A DNA stretch of 64,000 nucleotides from an uncultured Lewinella sp. Its GTDB lineage: Bacteria > Bacteroidota > Bacteroidia > Chitinophagales > Saprospiraceae. The DNA lies in NCBI GenBank assembly GCA_937873655.1, contig CALMYQ010000094.1, positions 1-64,000 on the forward strand, written 5' to 3'. The notes beneath the pieces were generated by a model. The model had not been told where the DNA came from. It made no database searches and worked only from the letters and a program-made list of their open reading frames with translations. Shown here one piece after another: positions 1 through 8,237 of the stretch; within the stretch, counting starts at the first letter, position 1; each line of letters starts with the position of its first letter. Both the position numbers and the translations under genes were made by a program.

Positions 1-315
1 TTTCCCGAGGCAGTCTACCGCTTGCGGTTTAGTTCAACTATTGTACTCCCGAACCCAAGAGTATCGAAATCCGAACGTCGCCTTTCAATACCCACTGGTG
101 CGGGGATATCGCCATAAGCCACAATGCCCTTGCTTTTGGTGCCGCCAAAAGCAAGGGCATTGTGGGACGGATCTCTATAAAGGCCATAAAGGATTCAGTT
201 ATAATGGGCTAAGTTAATGCTATTTTTTTTTCATGCAATAACTCCCCGACAAAAACTTAGGACCTACATTCAATGCACCACCGGATCAACTCATTTTGTC
301 CGGTTTCCCACAGCT
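1..315. other. Gene-free left edge
   Basis: No recognisable gene lies in this stretch. The minus strand has an open frame of about 59 codons ending in a TAG near base 16, but it lacks an ATG and I do not recognise its product. The main structure is the perfect inverted repeat described separately at 119-165. The Maf gene ends at 316, so this edge lies downstream of it and could hold its transcription end. There is no T-run after the hairpin on either strand. Confidence 0.5.
119..165. repeat. Perfect 21-bp inverted repeat (hairpin)
   Basis: Bases 119-139 are the exact reverse complement of 145-165, with a 5-nt loop in which 140 and 144 could form a further wobble pair. The arms contain CCCTTGCTT and AAGCAAGGG. 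No T-run follows, so it is not a classical intrinsic terminator. It could be an intergenic palindromic element, a mobile-element remnant or a transcript-end structure. The 9-nt arm core also occurs in the terminator at 35608-35638, which may be coincidence. Confidence 0.7.
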
Positions 316-894
316 TTAAAACTTCTCCAGTTCCTCCACTACCCTATCCACCGGCAACCCCATGATATTGGTATAGGTCCCTTCGATCCGGGCAATTTTG
401 CACAATCCGATCCATTCCTGGATGGCATACGCGCCCGCCTTGTCAAAGGGCTGATAACGGGTGATGTAAAAGTCGATCTCCTCATCGGTAAGGGGGTGGA
501 AAAACACCTTTGATTCTGCGGAGAAGGAAACCATTTTATCCAGGGTGAGCAGGCAAACACCGGTAATCACCCGGTGCATCTGCCCGGAAAGCGCTTGCAG
601 GATGGCAACAGCTTCGGCATGATCGCCGGGTTTGCCGTAAATCTTGTCCTTCAGGATCACCACGCTGTCCGCGCCTATGGCGATTTCTTCCCGGGTCAGG
701 GTGTCCCGAACAGCATTGGCTTTCTGAATCGCCAGATATTCAGCCACCTCATCGACCGTCAGGGTTGCGGGGTAATCCTCCTCATCCACAGGGTTGGCAC
801 GGATCTCAAAGCTGAGCCCGGCCGCTTGGAGCAGGTCGCGCCGCCGGGGCGATTGTGAGGCGAGGACAATTTTTCTGCGGGTAATATCATTCAT
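316..894 (-). CDS. maf: Maf family nucleoside triphosphate pyrophosphatase
   Basis: This 192-residue protein has the normal Maf length. It has the N-terminal LASQSPRRRDLL motif, the GADSVV motif holding the proposed catalytic Asp, and the AGAYAIQ segment near residue 152. Family members hydrolyse non-canonical or modified nucleoside triphosphates to monophosphates and pyrophosphate in the cytoplasm and were first linked to septum inhibition. The ATG at 894 lies 4 bp after the UbiA stop, so it is probably the last gene of a KdsC-like/UbiA/Maf operon. The exact subfamily (dTTP/UTP or m7GTP type) was not determined. Confidence 0.93.
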   Translation of the reverse strand: MNDITRRKIVLASQSPRRRDLLQAAGLSFEIRANPVDEEDYPATLTVDEVAEYLAIQKANAVRDTLTREEIAIGADSVVILKDKIYGKPGDHAEAVAILQALSGQMHRVITGVCLLTLDKMVSFSAESKVFFHPLTDEEIDFYITRYQPFDKAGAYAIQEWIGLCKIARIEGTYTNIMGLPVDRVVEELEKF

Positions 895-898
895 GCGT

Positions 899-1831
899 TC
901 AAATGTTATTCAGTCCCAACAACAACAAAATGCCAAGGGCCATGATCACTTTCGCCAGGGTGCTGGGCAGGTGGAATTCCTTCGGGGAATTTGCCTTCAG
1001 CACTTGCCGGAAAGCCCCGAAAAACAGCAAGGTCACCAGAATGGAGGTCAGCACGAGCCATTCCTTCCTGAAGTACTGCCCCAGGTAAAACATCCCAAGG
1101 CCGAACGTCAGGAAAAAGAAAATGCCGACCCATGCGGTCAACCGTTTAACGGTCCGGGGCCCCAGCCAGACCACGGCTGTCCGGTACCCGGCTTTTTCGT
1201 CTCCGGGTTCATCTTCCAGGTCTTTTATCATTTCCCTGAAAAGGGTGCTCAGGAACGCAAATCCCAGGTAAAAGCCCGTTATCCCGGCAAAGTGAAGGTA
1301 AACGTCAGGCATCGTTTTCTGCAATTGAGCGAGCGAACCCCGTTCGGCAAACCAGATGATCGCTGCAGCGCCCGCACAGAACAAAGCGATCAATACATTG
1401 CCCAGGAAGGGAAGCCGTTTCAGGACAGTGGAATAAACATACAACAGCCATACCCCGGCCGGATAAAGCCCGATCCACAAGCGGTTTCCGGAATGAAAAG
1501 CCAGAAACAGCGCCAGGCAGAAACCCAGGATCTGGCCGGAAAGGTATAACCACCAGGCATACCTCCTTTGGTCAAGGCTGGAAATGAGCGTTTTACGGCC
1601 GTTTACTTTATCGGCTTTCTCGTCTGACAGGTCATTGATGATATATCCGCCGGCCGTAATAATGACCGTGACCAGGATGAGGTACAGGCGTTCGTTCAGC
1701 GCAAGGGACGGTTCGATGCCGGCAGCGGACAAAGCGGGAAGAATAACCTGGCGATAGACCAGCCATTGGGTCAATGCGACGATCAGTAGGTTGGGCGCCC
1801 GGATTAATCGCAAAACGGCAATCCATTTCAT
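899..1831 (-). CDS. UbiA family prenyltransferase
   Basis: This is a 310-residue integral membrane protein with eight or nine hydrophobic segments. Both aspartate-rich motifs of the UbiA superfamily are present: NDLSDEKAD at residues 66-74 and KDLEDEPGD at about 203-211; they bind Mg and the prenyl diphosphate. Bacteroidota homologues are often annotated as geranylgeranylglycerol-phosphate geranylgeranyltransferase, but the acceptor cannot be read from sequence, and a quinone or haem pathway is also possible. I chose the ATG at 1831, preceded by AAGG, because a start 72 bp further upstream would overlap the KdsC-like gene. Maf follows after 4 bp. Confidence 0.88.
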   Translation of the reverse strand: MKWIAVLRLIRAPNLLIVALTQWLVYRQVILPALSAAGIEPSLALNERLYLILVTVIITAGGYIINDLSDEKADKVNGRKTLISSLDQRRYAWWLYLSGQILGFCLALFLAFHSGNRLWIGLYPAGVWLLYVYSTVLKRLPFLGNVLIALFCAGAAAIIWFAERGSLAQLQKTMPDVYLHFAGITGFYLGFAFLSTLFREMIKDLEDEPGDEKAGYRTAVVWLGPRTVKRLTAWVGIFFFLTFGLGMFYLGQYFRKEWLVLTSILVTLLFFGAFRQVLKANSPKEFHLPSTLAKVIMALGILLLLGLNNI

Positions 1832-1842
1832 CCTTATTCGCT

Positions 1843-2349
1843 TTATCCGGCGGGCCAATTGTGGTGGAGCTTCAGGACCTTTGAGATGACGTCCCGGACG
1901 CACCCGTCTCCTCCCTTGAACGGTGAGATATAATGAGCGGCGCTGAAGATATCCGGACCGGCATCGACAGGACAGGCCGGCAGGCCGGCTTTCATCATCG
2001 GCTCCAGATCCGGCAGTTCTCCGCCCAGGTAAAGAATGCCTTCACTGTCCAATTTCCGGCCGGCAACAAATTCTTCATAGGCATCCAGTCTGTCAACGGT
2101 TTCAAAGAACAGATCATTCAATCCCAGTGACCTGAGCCATTCCTCAAGCCCCGGCGACATTTCTTCACCGGATAGTATGGCAATATTATACCCGCCCTGG
2201 ATAGCCAGGCGCAGTGCGAATTCATCTTTTCTGGAGAACTGCCAGCTGATATGCCCGTCCGCTTCGATGCGGAACAGCGGACTGGACAGCACATGGTCCA
2301 GATCAATCATAAAAGTGTGAATATGTCTGAATGCCTCAAGGTTATTCAT
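1843..2349 (-). CDS. KdsC-like HAD phosphatase with altered active site
   Basis: This 168-residue protein matches the length and fold pattern of 3-deoxy-D-manno-octulosonate 8-phosphate phosphatase (KdsC). Motif I is DLDHV (nucleophile D16, acid/base D18), motif II is ILSGE, and KGGDG with a VRDV-like end matches the C-terminus. Motif IV is changed: the usual GDDLPD reads GGELPD, so the paired metal-binding aspartates are replaced by Gly and Glu. The Gly after motif I is His. Activity may be lost or altered. The ATG at 2349 is preferred over a GTG two codons earlier, and a TACCTTTG -7 element lies 18 bp upstream. It is first in the operon with UbiA and Maf. Confidence 0.75.
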   Translation of the reverse strand: MNNLEAFRHIHTFMIDLDHVLSSPLFRIEADGHISWQFSRKDEFALRLAIQGGYNIAILSGEEMSPGLEEWLRSLGLNDLFFETVDRLDAYEEFVAGRKLDSEGILYLGGELPDLEPMMKAGLPACPVDAGPDIFSAAHYISPFKGGDGCVRDVISKVLKLHHNWPAG

Positions 2350-2367
2350 GTGCACAAATCATGGCTG

Positions 2368-2375
2368 CAAAGGTA
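2368..2375 (-). promoter_or_regulatory. -7 promoter element TACCTTTG
   Basis: It matches the Bacteroidota sigma-factor consensus TAnnTTTG, 18 bp upstream of the KdsC-like start. I found no clear TTG/TTTG -33 box at the usual 19-21 bp spacing. Confidence 0.5.
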
Positions 2376-2509
2376 ACCAACCCGGAGCGTTTGTTCCTCC
2401 CCGGATATAAAAAGTTAATTGTTTCAGCCCTTGCGGCCGGTTTTGCGGTCATCACTTCCGCTCGCTTACGGGATTTTTCCTAACTTGGCCTTATTCAAAA
2501 CAAGAAAAC

Positions 2510-3553
2510 ATGGCCAAGGTATTAACCGGCTCGTTGACGATCTTCCTGTTATGCTGCTTTTACACCGGCTTTTCCCAGGGAAACGGGTATGCCGTCGGCG
2601 CCGACCTGTCTTTTCTGAAACAGGCAGAAGACAACGGATTTTCGTTTAAAGAGAACGGGCTGCCCAAAAAGGGGTTGGAAATATTCAGGGATCACGGTTA
2701 CAACTGGATCAGGCTTCGGCTGTTCCACAACCCCGACCGGTTGCCCAACAACCTGGAATATACCCTGGCCCTTGCAAAGGCCGCCAAAAACTCAGGCTAC
2801 AAGTTCCTGCTCGATTACCACTATTCCGATACCTGGGCGGACCCCGGCAAGCAATTCACCCCGAAGGCCTGGGAAGGCAAATCGCATGAGGAATTGGTCG
2901 AAGCCGTGTACGAATACACCCGGGAAACCATGACCGCCTTTCGGGAGGCATCCGCATTTCCGGATATGGTCCAGATCGGCAACGAGGTCAGTAACGGCAT
3001 GATCTGGCCGGACGGCAAACTACCGGACAACTGGCAAAACTTCGCTGAACTGACCCAGGCCGGCATCAACGGCGTTTTTGCAGCCTGCGGCAATCACCCC
3101 CGCCCAAAGATCATGATCCATATCGACAAGGGCGGCAACCAGGTACAAACCAAGGCTTTTTATGACCGACTGGCCTCATTCGGAATCGATTTTGACGTCA
3201 TCGGCCAATCCTATTACCCCTGGTGGCACGGTTCCTTGCTGGACCTGCGCGACAATATGTACTTCATGGCCAAAACCTATAAAAAACCGATCATCCTGGT
3301 TGAAGTGGCTTATTGCGCCTCTCCGACGGAATACAAGGATAAACCCGCGCCTTTCCCGGAGTCGCCCGAAGGCCAGCAAGCGTTCCTCGACGAAGTTAAC
3401 CGGATCGTTTTGAATACGCCGGACCACCTCGGCACGGGTGTTTTCTGGTGGGAGCCCGCCACCATGAACGGCCGCTCCACGCGGGATTTCTTTGATCCGG
3501 ATGGGAATGTGCTTCCGGTCATCACCGTTTTCGATAAATTTTACCGCCATTAG
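2510..3553 (+). CDS. GH53 endo-beta-1,4-galactanase, secreted
   Basis: This 347-residue protein has an N-terminal signal peptide (hydrophobic residues about 7-21, ending FSQ). It matches glycoside hydrolase family 53, which cleaves beta-1,4-galactan side chains of pectin and arabinogalactan. The acid/base is E159 in QIGNEVSNG and the nucleophile E265 in ILVEVAY, both at the ends of predicted beta-strands of a TIM barrel. GADLSFL and NWIRLRLF are family segments. The ATG at 2510 is 22 bp after a TAACTTGG promoter-like element at 2481-2488. No SusC/SusD pair is nearby, so it is not part of a classical polysaccharide utilisation locus here. The DUF255 gene follows after 19 bp. Confidence 0.92.
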   Translation: MAKVLTGSLTIFLLCCFYTGFSQGNGYAVGADLSFLKQAEDNGFSFKENGLPKKGLEIFRDHGYNWIRLRLFHNPDRLPNNLEYTLALAKAAKNSGYKFLLDYHYSDTWADPGKQFTPKAWEGKSHEELVEAVYEYTRETMTAFREASAFPDMVQIGNEVSNGMIWPDGKLPDNWQNFAELTQAGINGVFAACGNHPRPKIMIHIDKGGNQVQTKAFYDRLASFGIDFDVIGQSYYPWWHGSLLDLRDNMYFMAKTYKKPIILVEVAYCASPTEYKDKPAPFPESPEGQQAFLDEVNRIVLNTPDHLGTGVFWWEPATMNGRSTRDFFDPDGNVLPVITVFDKFYRH

Positions 3554-3572
3554 CGTGAGGAACCTGAAATCC

Positions 3573-5684
3573 ATGTCCTGCTGCCGCCAACTGCTGCCTG
3601 TTTTTTTTCTGCTTGCTCTCCTGCCCGCAGGATGCAAACAGGCAGATCCCGCTTCCGGTAAGGCCAATCACCTGATCAGCGAGAGCAGTCCCTATTTGTT
3701 GCAACACGCCTATAATCCGGTTGATTGGTATCCCTGGTGCGAAGAGGCCCTGGCCAGGGCAAAAGCCGAGCATAAGATGCTGATCGTCAGTATCGGCTAT
3801 TCGGCCTGTCACTGGTGCCATGTCATGGAGGAAGAGAGCTTTGAGGATACGACCGTTGCCCGGATCATGAACCAGCATTTCATCAGCATTAAAGTCGACC
3901 GCGAAGAGCGACCGGATATCGACAATGTCTATATGGATGCCTGCCAGCTTACCTCACCGCATGGTTGCGGGTGGCCGTTGAACGTCTTCGCCTTACCCGA
4001 TGGAAAGCCGGTCTGGACGGGTACTTATCACCCCAGGAAGGCCTGGATCGACGTACTCGAATACTTTGTTGATGTTTACCGCAAAGACCCGGAGAAATTG
4101 CAAGAATACGCGGGGAAACTGGCCGATGAGGTCACTGCTTTCGGCCGGCCTGCTGTGGCAGGAACTCCATCCGGATTTACCCTTCGGGATCTGGACCGCT
4201 TTGCAAATGACCTGACCGGGCAGATGGACCGGCGACTGGGCGGAGTAAAAGGCGCTCCGAAGTTCCCCCTTCCCGACAACCAGGAATTTTTGCTGACGTG
4301 GGTCCACCACACCGGCGATGCCGCCGCCCTGGAATCGGTAAAAACCACCCTGGACCATTTGGCCCGAGGCGGCATTTACGACCACCTCGGCGGGGGATTT
4401 GCCCGGTATTCCACCGATGAACACTGGAAAATCCCGCATTTCGAAAAGATGCTGTGCGACAATGCCCAACTGGTCAGCCTGTATGCCGGCGCTTACGCCG
4501 CAACGGGGATCAGCCGGTATAAAAAGGTCGTCAAACAAACCCTTGATTTTGTACAGCGTGAACTTACCGGTCCTGACGGTGAATTTTATTGCGGCATAGA
4601 TGCCGATTCGGAAGGAGAAGAAGGCCGGTACTACGTTTGGACCGAACCGGAAATTGACAGTCTGATCGGCAATGACCGTCAGGCCGGCCTGTTCAAGGAT
4701 TACTACCGGATCACCCGGAGCGGTAACTGGGGAAACGGCAGGAATGTCCTGCATGCATCTGAGCCGGTCAAGTCCGTTGCCGGGCGCCATGGATTTACAA
4801 CCGGAGAAGCAAAATCGATCATTTCCGATATATCGGTCAGATTACTGGAGGCCCGTCAGAAAAGGGTTCCGCCGCGTACGGACGACAAGGCGCTCTGCGC
4901 CTGGAATGCCATGATGACCCGGGCTTATTGCGACGCTTATGCCTACCTGGGCAACCCGGATTACCTCAAACCGGCGCTGGAGAACGGCGATTTGATCAGG
5001 TCCAAAATGATGGAAGAAAACGGCCGCCTTTACCGGAACTTCAAAACAGGAAAAGTTTCGATCAACGGTTTTCTGGATGATTACGGCTGGGCAACCCTGG
5101 CCTTTATCCGGCTGTACGAAACCACTTTCGACGAGTCCTGGTTATTTGCCGCCAGACAAACGGCGGATTATGCGATCAAACATTTTTCCGCCCGCGACAG
5201 TGTGCTGTTCTATTACACTTCCGATCTGGACCCATTGCTGATTCATCGGAAAGTGGAAATGGAAGACAATGTAATTGCCTCGTCCAATTCGGTGATGGCG
5301 GAAGGCCTGGCCATCCTGGGCGCCTATTTTTATGACACCAGTTATGTCAACAGGAGTCAGGCAATGGTCCGGGCCGTTTCAGCCCGGCTGCTGGATTCCG
5401 GTGCGCGGTCGTTTTACACCAACTGGGCCAAAGTGCAGATGGACAACCTGTACCCCCGGTACGAGATAGCCGTCACCGGCGATCAGGCCGGAGCCGTCAG
5501 GGATTCCCTTCAAAGCCAGTTTTTGCCCAACGTGCTGATCATGGGCGCTGAACGGCATAGCGGGCTGAAATTACTGGAAGGCAAATTTGCCGAAGGCCGG
5601 ACCTGGATCTTCGTTTGCAGGGACAAGTTGTGCAAATTGCCGGTGCGCACGGTCCGGGAAGCCCTCAGCCAGATCAAAGAATAA
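3573..5684 (+). CDS. DUF255 thioredoxin-domain lipoprotein (YyaL/SPATA20 family)
   Basis: This 703-residue protein begins with a lipoprotein signal ending LLPAGC (lipidated C21). A thioredoxin-like domain covers about residues 33-195, with [19 protein letters not shown] and the redox motif CHWC (C79, C82). The remainder resembles the (alpha/alpha)6 barrel of the family, including [12 protein letters not shown] and [12 protein letters not shown]. Biochemical function of the family is not established. I placed the start at ATG 3573, after GTGAGG, because the longer frame would overlap the GH53 gene and hide the lipobox. The lipobox puts it in the cell envelope, unlike homologues predicted to be cytosolic. 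Confidence 0.9.
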   Translation: MSCCRQLLPVFFLLALLPAGCKQADPASGKANHLISESSPYLLQHAYNPVDWYPWCEEALARAKAEHKMLIVSIGYSACHWCHVMEEESFEDTTVARIMNQHFISIKVDREERPDIDNVYMDACQLTSPHGCGWPLNVFALPDGKPVWTGTYHPRKAWIDVLEYFVDVYRKDPEKLQEYAGKLADEVTAFGRPAVAGTPSGFTLRDLDRFANDLTGQMDRRLGGVKGAPKFPLPDNQEFLLTWVHHTGDAAALESVKTTLDHLARGGIYDHLGGGFARYSTDEHWKIPHFEKMLCDNAQLVSLYAGAYAATGISRYKKVVKQTLDFVQRELTGPDGEFYCGIDADSEGEEGRYYVWTEPEIDSLIGNDRQAGLFKDYYRITRSGNWGNGRNVLHASEPVKSVAGRHGFTTGEAKSIISDISVRLLEARQKRVPPRTDDKALCAWNAMMTRAYCDAYAYLGNPDYLKPALENGDLIRSKMMEENGRLYRNFKTGKVSINGFLDDYGWATLAFIRLYETTFDESWLFAARQTADYAIKHFSARDSVLFYYTSDLDPLLIHRKVEMEDNVIASSNSVMAEGLAILGAYFYDTSYVNRSQAMVRAVSARLLDSGARSFYTNWAKVQMDNLYPRYEIAVTGDQAGAVRDSLQSQFLPNVLIMGAERHSGLKLLEGKFAEGRTWIFVCRDKLCKLPVRTVREALSQIKE

Positions 5685-5710
5685 ACCACCCGCTGACTAC
5701 TCAGCAACCC

Positions 5711-6607
5711 CTACTCCCTGATCCTCGGTTTCCTGACCGTAAAAACACGCGAAATATTGAATCCGAAATGGATGCCACCGTCGGCCCAATCCCCCGTCGT
5801 TTCCGTCACAAAGCCTTTTTCGATCATAGAGGTGGCATTGGTGAAATGGAGCTGAAAAACGTGTCCGCCCGTTTCGATATCGAAACCGATCGAGAGCATG
5901 TTCTTGTATTCAGGCGCCAGTTGATCCGGCAGGACATACATGTATTCGGCGTTCAGGGTAATGCGCTTCGACAACTTGATCCGGCCGCCTGCGCCCAGGG
6001 CAAAAACGTCATTTTTTTCGGCTTTTGTGGCCACAAGGTTGCGGTGCACCACCGTCGGGGAAAGCTGAAGGCTGAAACTTTCACTGAATTTCCTGCCGAT
6101 GATCAGCTGGCCGGTATAATACAACCGGGAATAGAAGTAATTCTCCCGGTCCGGGTCGGCCCACTTGATGGATTTCAGCGCGGTGCTGGCAAAAAGAATG
6201 GCGGAAACCGGCATTTTCCTTTTGCCCGTTGATTGCCGCAGGAACTTGTATTTGGCAAAACCGTCAAAAGTCTTCTCATAGCTGTTACGGCCGCCGCCGA
6301 TGGTGAGCCGGTTTGTCAGGCCGTAGTCGGCGCCGATCCGGATGGTGGCGGCATCCAGTCCGAAAAACTCGTAAGGCCCGCCGTTGATCATGCCGAACCG
6401 GTGGGAGATTTTAATGTCCAGTACGCCGGCGGCCGTACTTTCCAATGAGTGGAGGTTGATCACCCGGTCTGTTTTGAAACTGGCGGTCACATATTCGGTT
6501 CCTTCCTCTTCTTCCAATAAGGACAGCAGGTCGTCCTCCTGGGAAAAAGCGGCCGTTGAAATAAGCAGGCAGCAGGCTGCCCAAAAGAAGTAAAGGTTCG
6601 CTTTCAT
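5711..6607 (-). CDS. DUF5777 family beta-barrel protein
   Basis: This 298-residue protein has a signal peptide (residues 1-23, ending AAFSQ), then a short acidic stretch, then alternating polar/hydrophobic strands to the C-terminus. Segments such as TDRVINLHSLE, ISHRFGMINGG, FFGLDAATIRIG and FDGFAKYKFL match the DUF5777 family of predicted outer-membrane beta-barrels in Bacteroidota. No function is established. The start at 6607 follows an AGGA sequence; an earlier in-frame start would add eight residues before the signal peptide. It ends the minus-strand block with YceI, OB-fold and haem lipoproteins, separated from YceI by a 169-bp spacer with two hairpins. A barrel could anchor or export parts of that system. 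Confidence 0.82.
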   Translation of the reverse strand: MKANLYFFWAACCLLISTAAFSQEDDLLSLLEEEEGTEYVTASFKTDRVINLHSLESTAAGVLDIKISHRFGMINGGPYEFFGLDAATIRIGADYGLTNRLTIGGGRNSYEKTFDGFAKYKFLRQSTGKRKMPVSAILFASTALKSIKWADPDRENYFYSRLYYTGQLIIGRKFSESFSLQLSPTVVHRNLVATKAEKNDVFALGAGGRIKLSKRITLNAEYMYVLPDQLAPEYKNMLSIGFDIETGGHVFQLHFTNATSMIEKGFVTETTGDWADGGIHFGFNISRVFTVRKPRIRE

Positions 6608-6631
6608 GGATAATCCTTTTAATAATTGCAC

Positions 6632-6776
6632 GGAAACTCAACACAACCGGGCCTTAATAAAGGCGGCCAAGTCTAGCCCGACTCGGCCGCCCAAAGCCTC
6701 GAAAAGCCCTAGATGCGTACTTCATCCGGACTGCTCCGGGTTGGGAACGCATAAAAGGGGGAATAACAAACTAGCT
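6632..6776 (-). other. Structured spacer between YceI and DUF5777 genes
   Basis: Two inverted repeats lie here: GGCGGCC at 6662-6668 with GGCCGCC at 6685-6691, and ATGCGT at 6713-6718 with ACGCAT at 6747-6752, the latter enclosing a CCGG/CCGG pair. Neither is followed by a clear T-run on the minus strand. They may attenuate or separate expression of the downstream barrel gene, or stabilise transcript ends. Confidence 0.4.
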
Positions 6777-7334
6777 TCAGCTCTTCAATTCCTGGTATTG
6801 GACATCGACCGATACCTTGACGGTTTTAGCGATGTTGTCCTTGACCAGTGCAGGAATTTCTACTTTGTGATCAGCGAGCGCAACGTCAAAGGTGGATACG
6901 GCAGAGATCACACCGCCTGCAACCTTGAACACCCCGTCTGTTTCAACCTGCTTGGTGACGCCGTGGATGGTCAGGTCGCCCTTCACCTTTACCGCGTATT
7001 CACCGTCTTTTTTCAGGTTTACTTTATTGGCAAAGTCCACGATCTCGCCTTTGAAGACAGCCTTGGGGTACTTGCTGCTCTCCAGATAATTTTCGTTGAA
7101 GTGTTCCTGCATCAAAGCTTTTTCAAACTGAAAGGCCTTGATGAGGACAGCGAATTCCATTTTACCTGTTTCAGCGTCAAGCACGCTGGTCGCTTTCTGG
7201 TTATGGGCTTCAATCTTTTCCATGGAAGCTTCGGAAAAGAAAGAGATCTTGCCTTCGCGGGTAAAGTACTTCTGAGCAAAGAGAGAGGCGGAGGCCAGCA
7301 AGCAAAAACAAGCAAGAACTGATAATTTTTTCAT
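6777..7334 (-). CDS. YceI family periplasmic protein
   Basis: This 185-residue protein has a signal peptide (ending LFAQ) and the YceI lipocalin-like fold: HFNENYLESSKYPKAVFKG, a GDLTIHGVTK segment and C-terminal strands. YceI proteins bind long isoprenoid chains such as polyprenyl quinones in the periplasm, so a lipid or quinone carrier role is the natural guess. The ATG at 7334 is used; a TTG two codons upstream is less likely. A second YceI paralogue lies 5.4 kb upstream in the same block (12750-13316), with a near-identical HFNENY core. The OB-fold gene lies 67 bp upstream. Confidence 0.92.
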   Translation of the reverse strand: MKKLSVLACFCLLASASLFAQKYFTREGKISFFSEASMEKIEAHNQKATSVLDAETGKMEFAVLIKAFQFEKALMQEHFNENYLESSKYPKAVFKGEIVDFANKVNLKKDGEYAVKVKGDLTIHGVTKQVETDGVFKVAGGVISAVSTFDVALADHKVEIPALVKDNIAKTVKVSVDVQYQELKS

Positions 7335-7401
7335 TTTCAAAATTGGTTTATAAGATTAATGTTTGTCTGAGTATGCGCGTCAATACGGTTCTAACCGGCC
7401 G

Positions 7402-7812
7402 TCAAACTTCCACACAACGAACGAGCACCACGTCCATCAGCATTCCGGTGCAGATCCCCTTGAAGGTGACCTTTTCACCGGCCTGAAATTCCGTTCGCTT
7501 ATGGGTTGTCAATTCGTCAAGCTGGCAAATCACGCCTGCCAGTTCATCATCCGTTGCCAGGGTAACGCTGATGATTCCGTCGTCCTCTTTTGAGACGGAC
7601 CGCACCACGCCGGTCACTTCTATGACCTTGTCCAGGTACTTGGTGTTGGCGCCGGCTTCGTCCGTTTCAAAATCGGAAAACAGGGCCGCCGATTCCATTT
7701 TGAAATCAGCCGCGGCCCGGTTCATGTTCTTATGAGGTTTGTTCCACAGGTAAATTCCCGTAACAGCGCCGATCAGGGCTAATGAGGCAATGGCAATCCA
7801 GATTTTTTTCAT
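7402..7812 (-). CDS. tRNA_anti-like OB-fold protein, envelope
   Basis: This 136-residue protein has one N-terminal membrane segment or signal (residues 4-24). It then has a domain with KYLDKVIEVTGVVRSV, an ISVTLATDDELAGVICQLD strand pair and GEKVTFKGICTGMLMDVVL. This pattern fits the OB-fold tRNA_anti-like family of Bacteroidota, whose members are found next to YceI and c-type cytochrome genes. Despite the family name, an export signal argues against tRNA binding. It lies 21 bp after the haem lipoprotein gene, so co-transcription is likely. The ligand is unknown. Confidence 0.78.
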   Translation of the reverse strand: MKKIWIAIASLALIGAVTGIYLWNKPHKNMNRAAADFKMESAALFSDFETDEAGANTKYLDKVIEVTGVVRSVSKEDDGIISVTLATDDELAGVICQLDELTTHKRTEFQAGEKVTFKGICTGMLMDVVLVRCVEV

Positions 7813-7833
7813 GGCTTCCTGTTTTAAGCGTTA

Positions 7834-8208
7834 CTAATTATTGGGCGCGCCGGCCTGGACCCACGCCTCGATCTTGGCGATGTTGCAATCCCCGAGTTTG
7901 GGCTGTCCCTGAGGCATTTGCTGGAACCCCGGCGCGTGGTTGATGACGCCAACCAGCTTTTGGTTGTCGACATAAAACTTCAGATTGTCGTAACCTTCCA
8001 AAACGACATTACCCTGCTTGGCCGACTGGCTGTGGCAGATATAGCAATTGTTTTGGATGATCGGGAGCACGGTACCCTGGTAGGTCGCTCCATCCGTCAC
8101 ACAACTGTTTTGAGGATAGAGCTCTTCTTCAACGTCGTAATAACAGGAAGTAATGCCCGCAAGGGAAAAAGAAATCAAAAAGAAGATCAGTTTTTTCGTA
8201 CGATCCAT
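7834..8208 (-). CDS. Small haem-motif (CxxCH) lipoprotein
   Basis: This 124-residue protein has a lipoprotein signal ending in GITSC (C22). It has a single c-type haem motif, CYICH, inside VLPIIQNNCYICHSQ, and a GFQQMPQGQPKLGDC segment with a possible Met ligand. It ends IEAWVQAGAPNN, almost the same as the end of the next upstream protein, so the two share a homologous module. I infer an outer-membrane or periplasmic electron carrier; haem binding has not been shown. It lies 29 bp after its upstream paralogue and 21 bp before the OB-fold gene. Confidence 0.8.
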   Translation of the reverse strand: MDRTKKLIFFLISFSLAGITSCYYDVEEELYPQNSCVTDGATYQGTVLPIIQNNCYICHSQSAKQGNVVLEGYDNLKFYVDNQKLVGVINHAPGFQQMPQGQPKLGDCNIAKIEAWVQAGAPNN

Positions 8209-8237
8209 TTTAAATTGGTTGACTTTTCGAGTTACTT

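Noticed and set aside
1-180. A minus-strand open frame of about 59 codons as a truncated gene or transposase end
   Set aside because: No ATG, a stop just upstream of its first codons, no recognised family, and a perfect hairpin runs through it; reported only as part of the gene-free edge.
2510-5684. A polysaccharide utilisation locus around the GH53 gene
   Set aside because: No SusC/SusD-like pair or further glycoside hydrolases lie next to it in this window.
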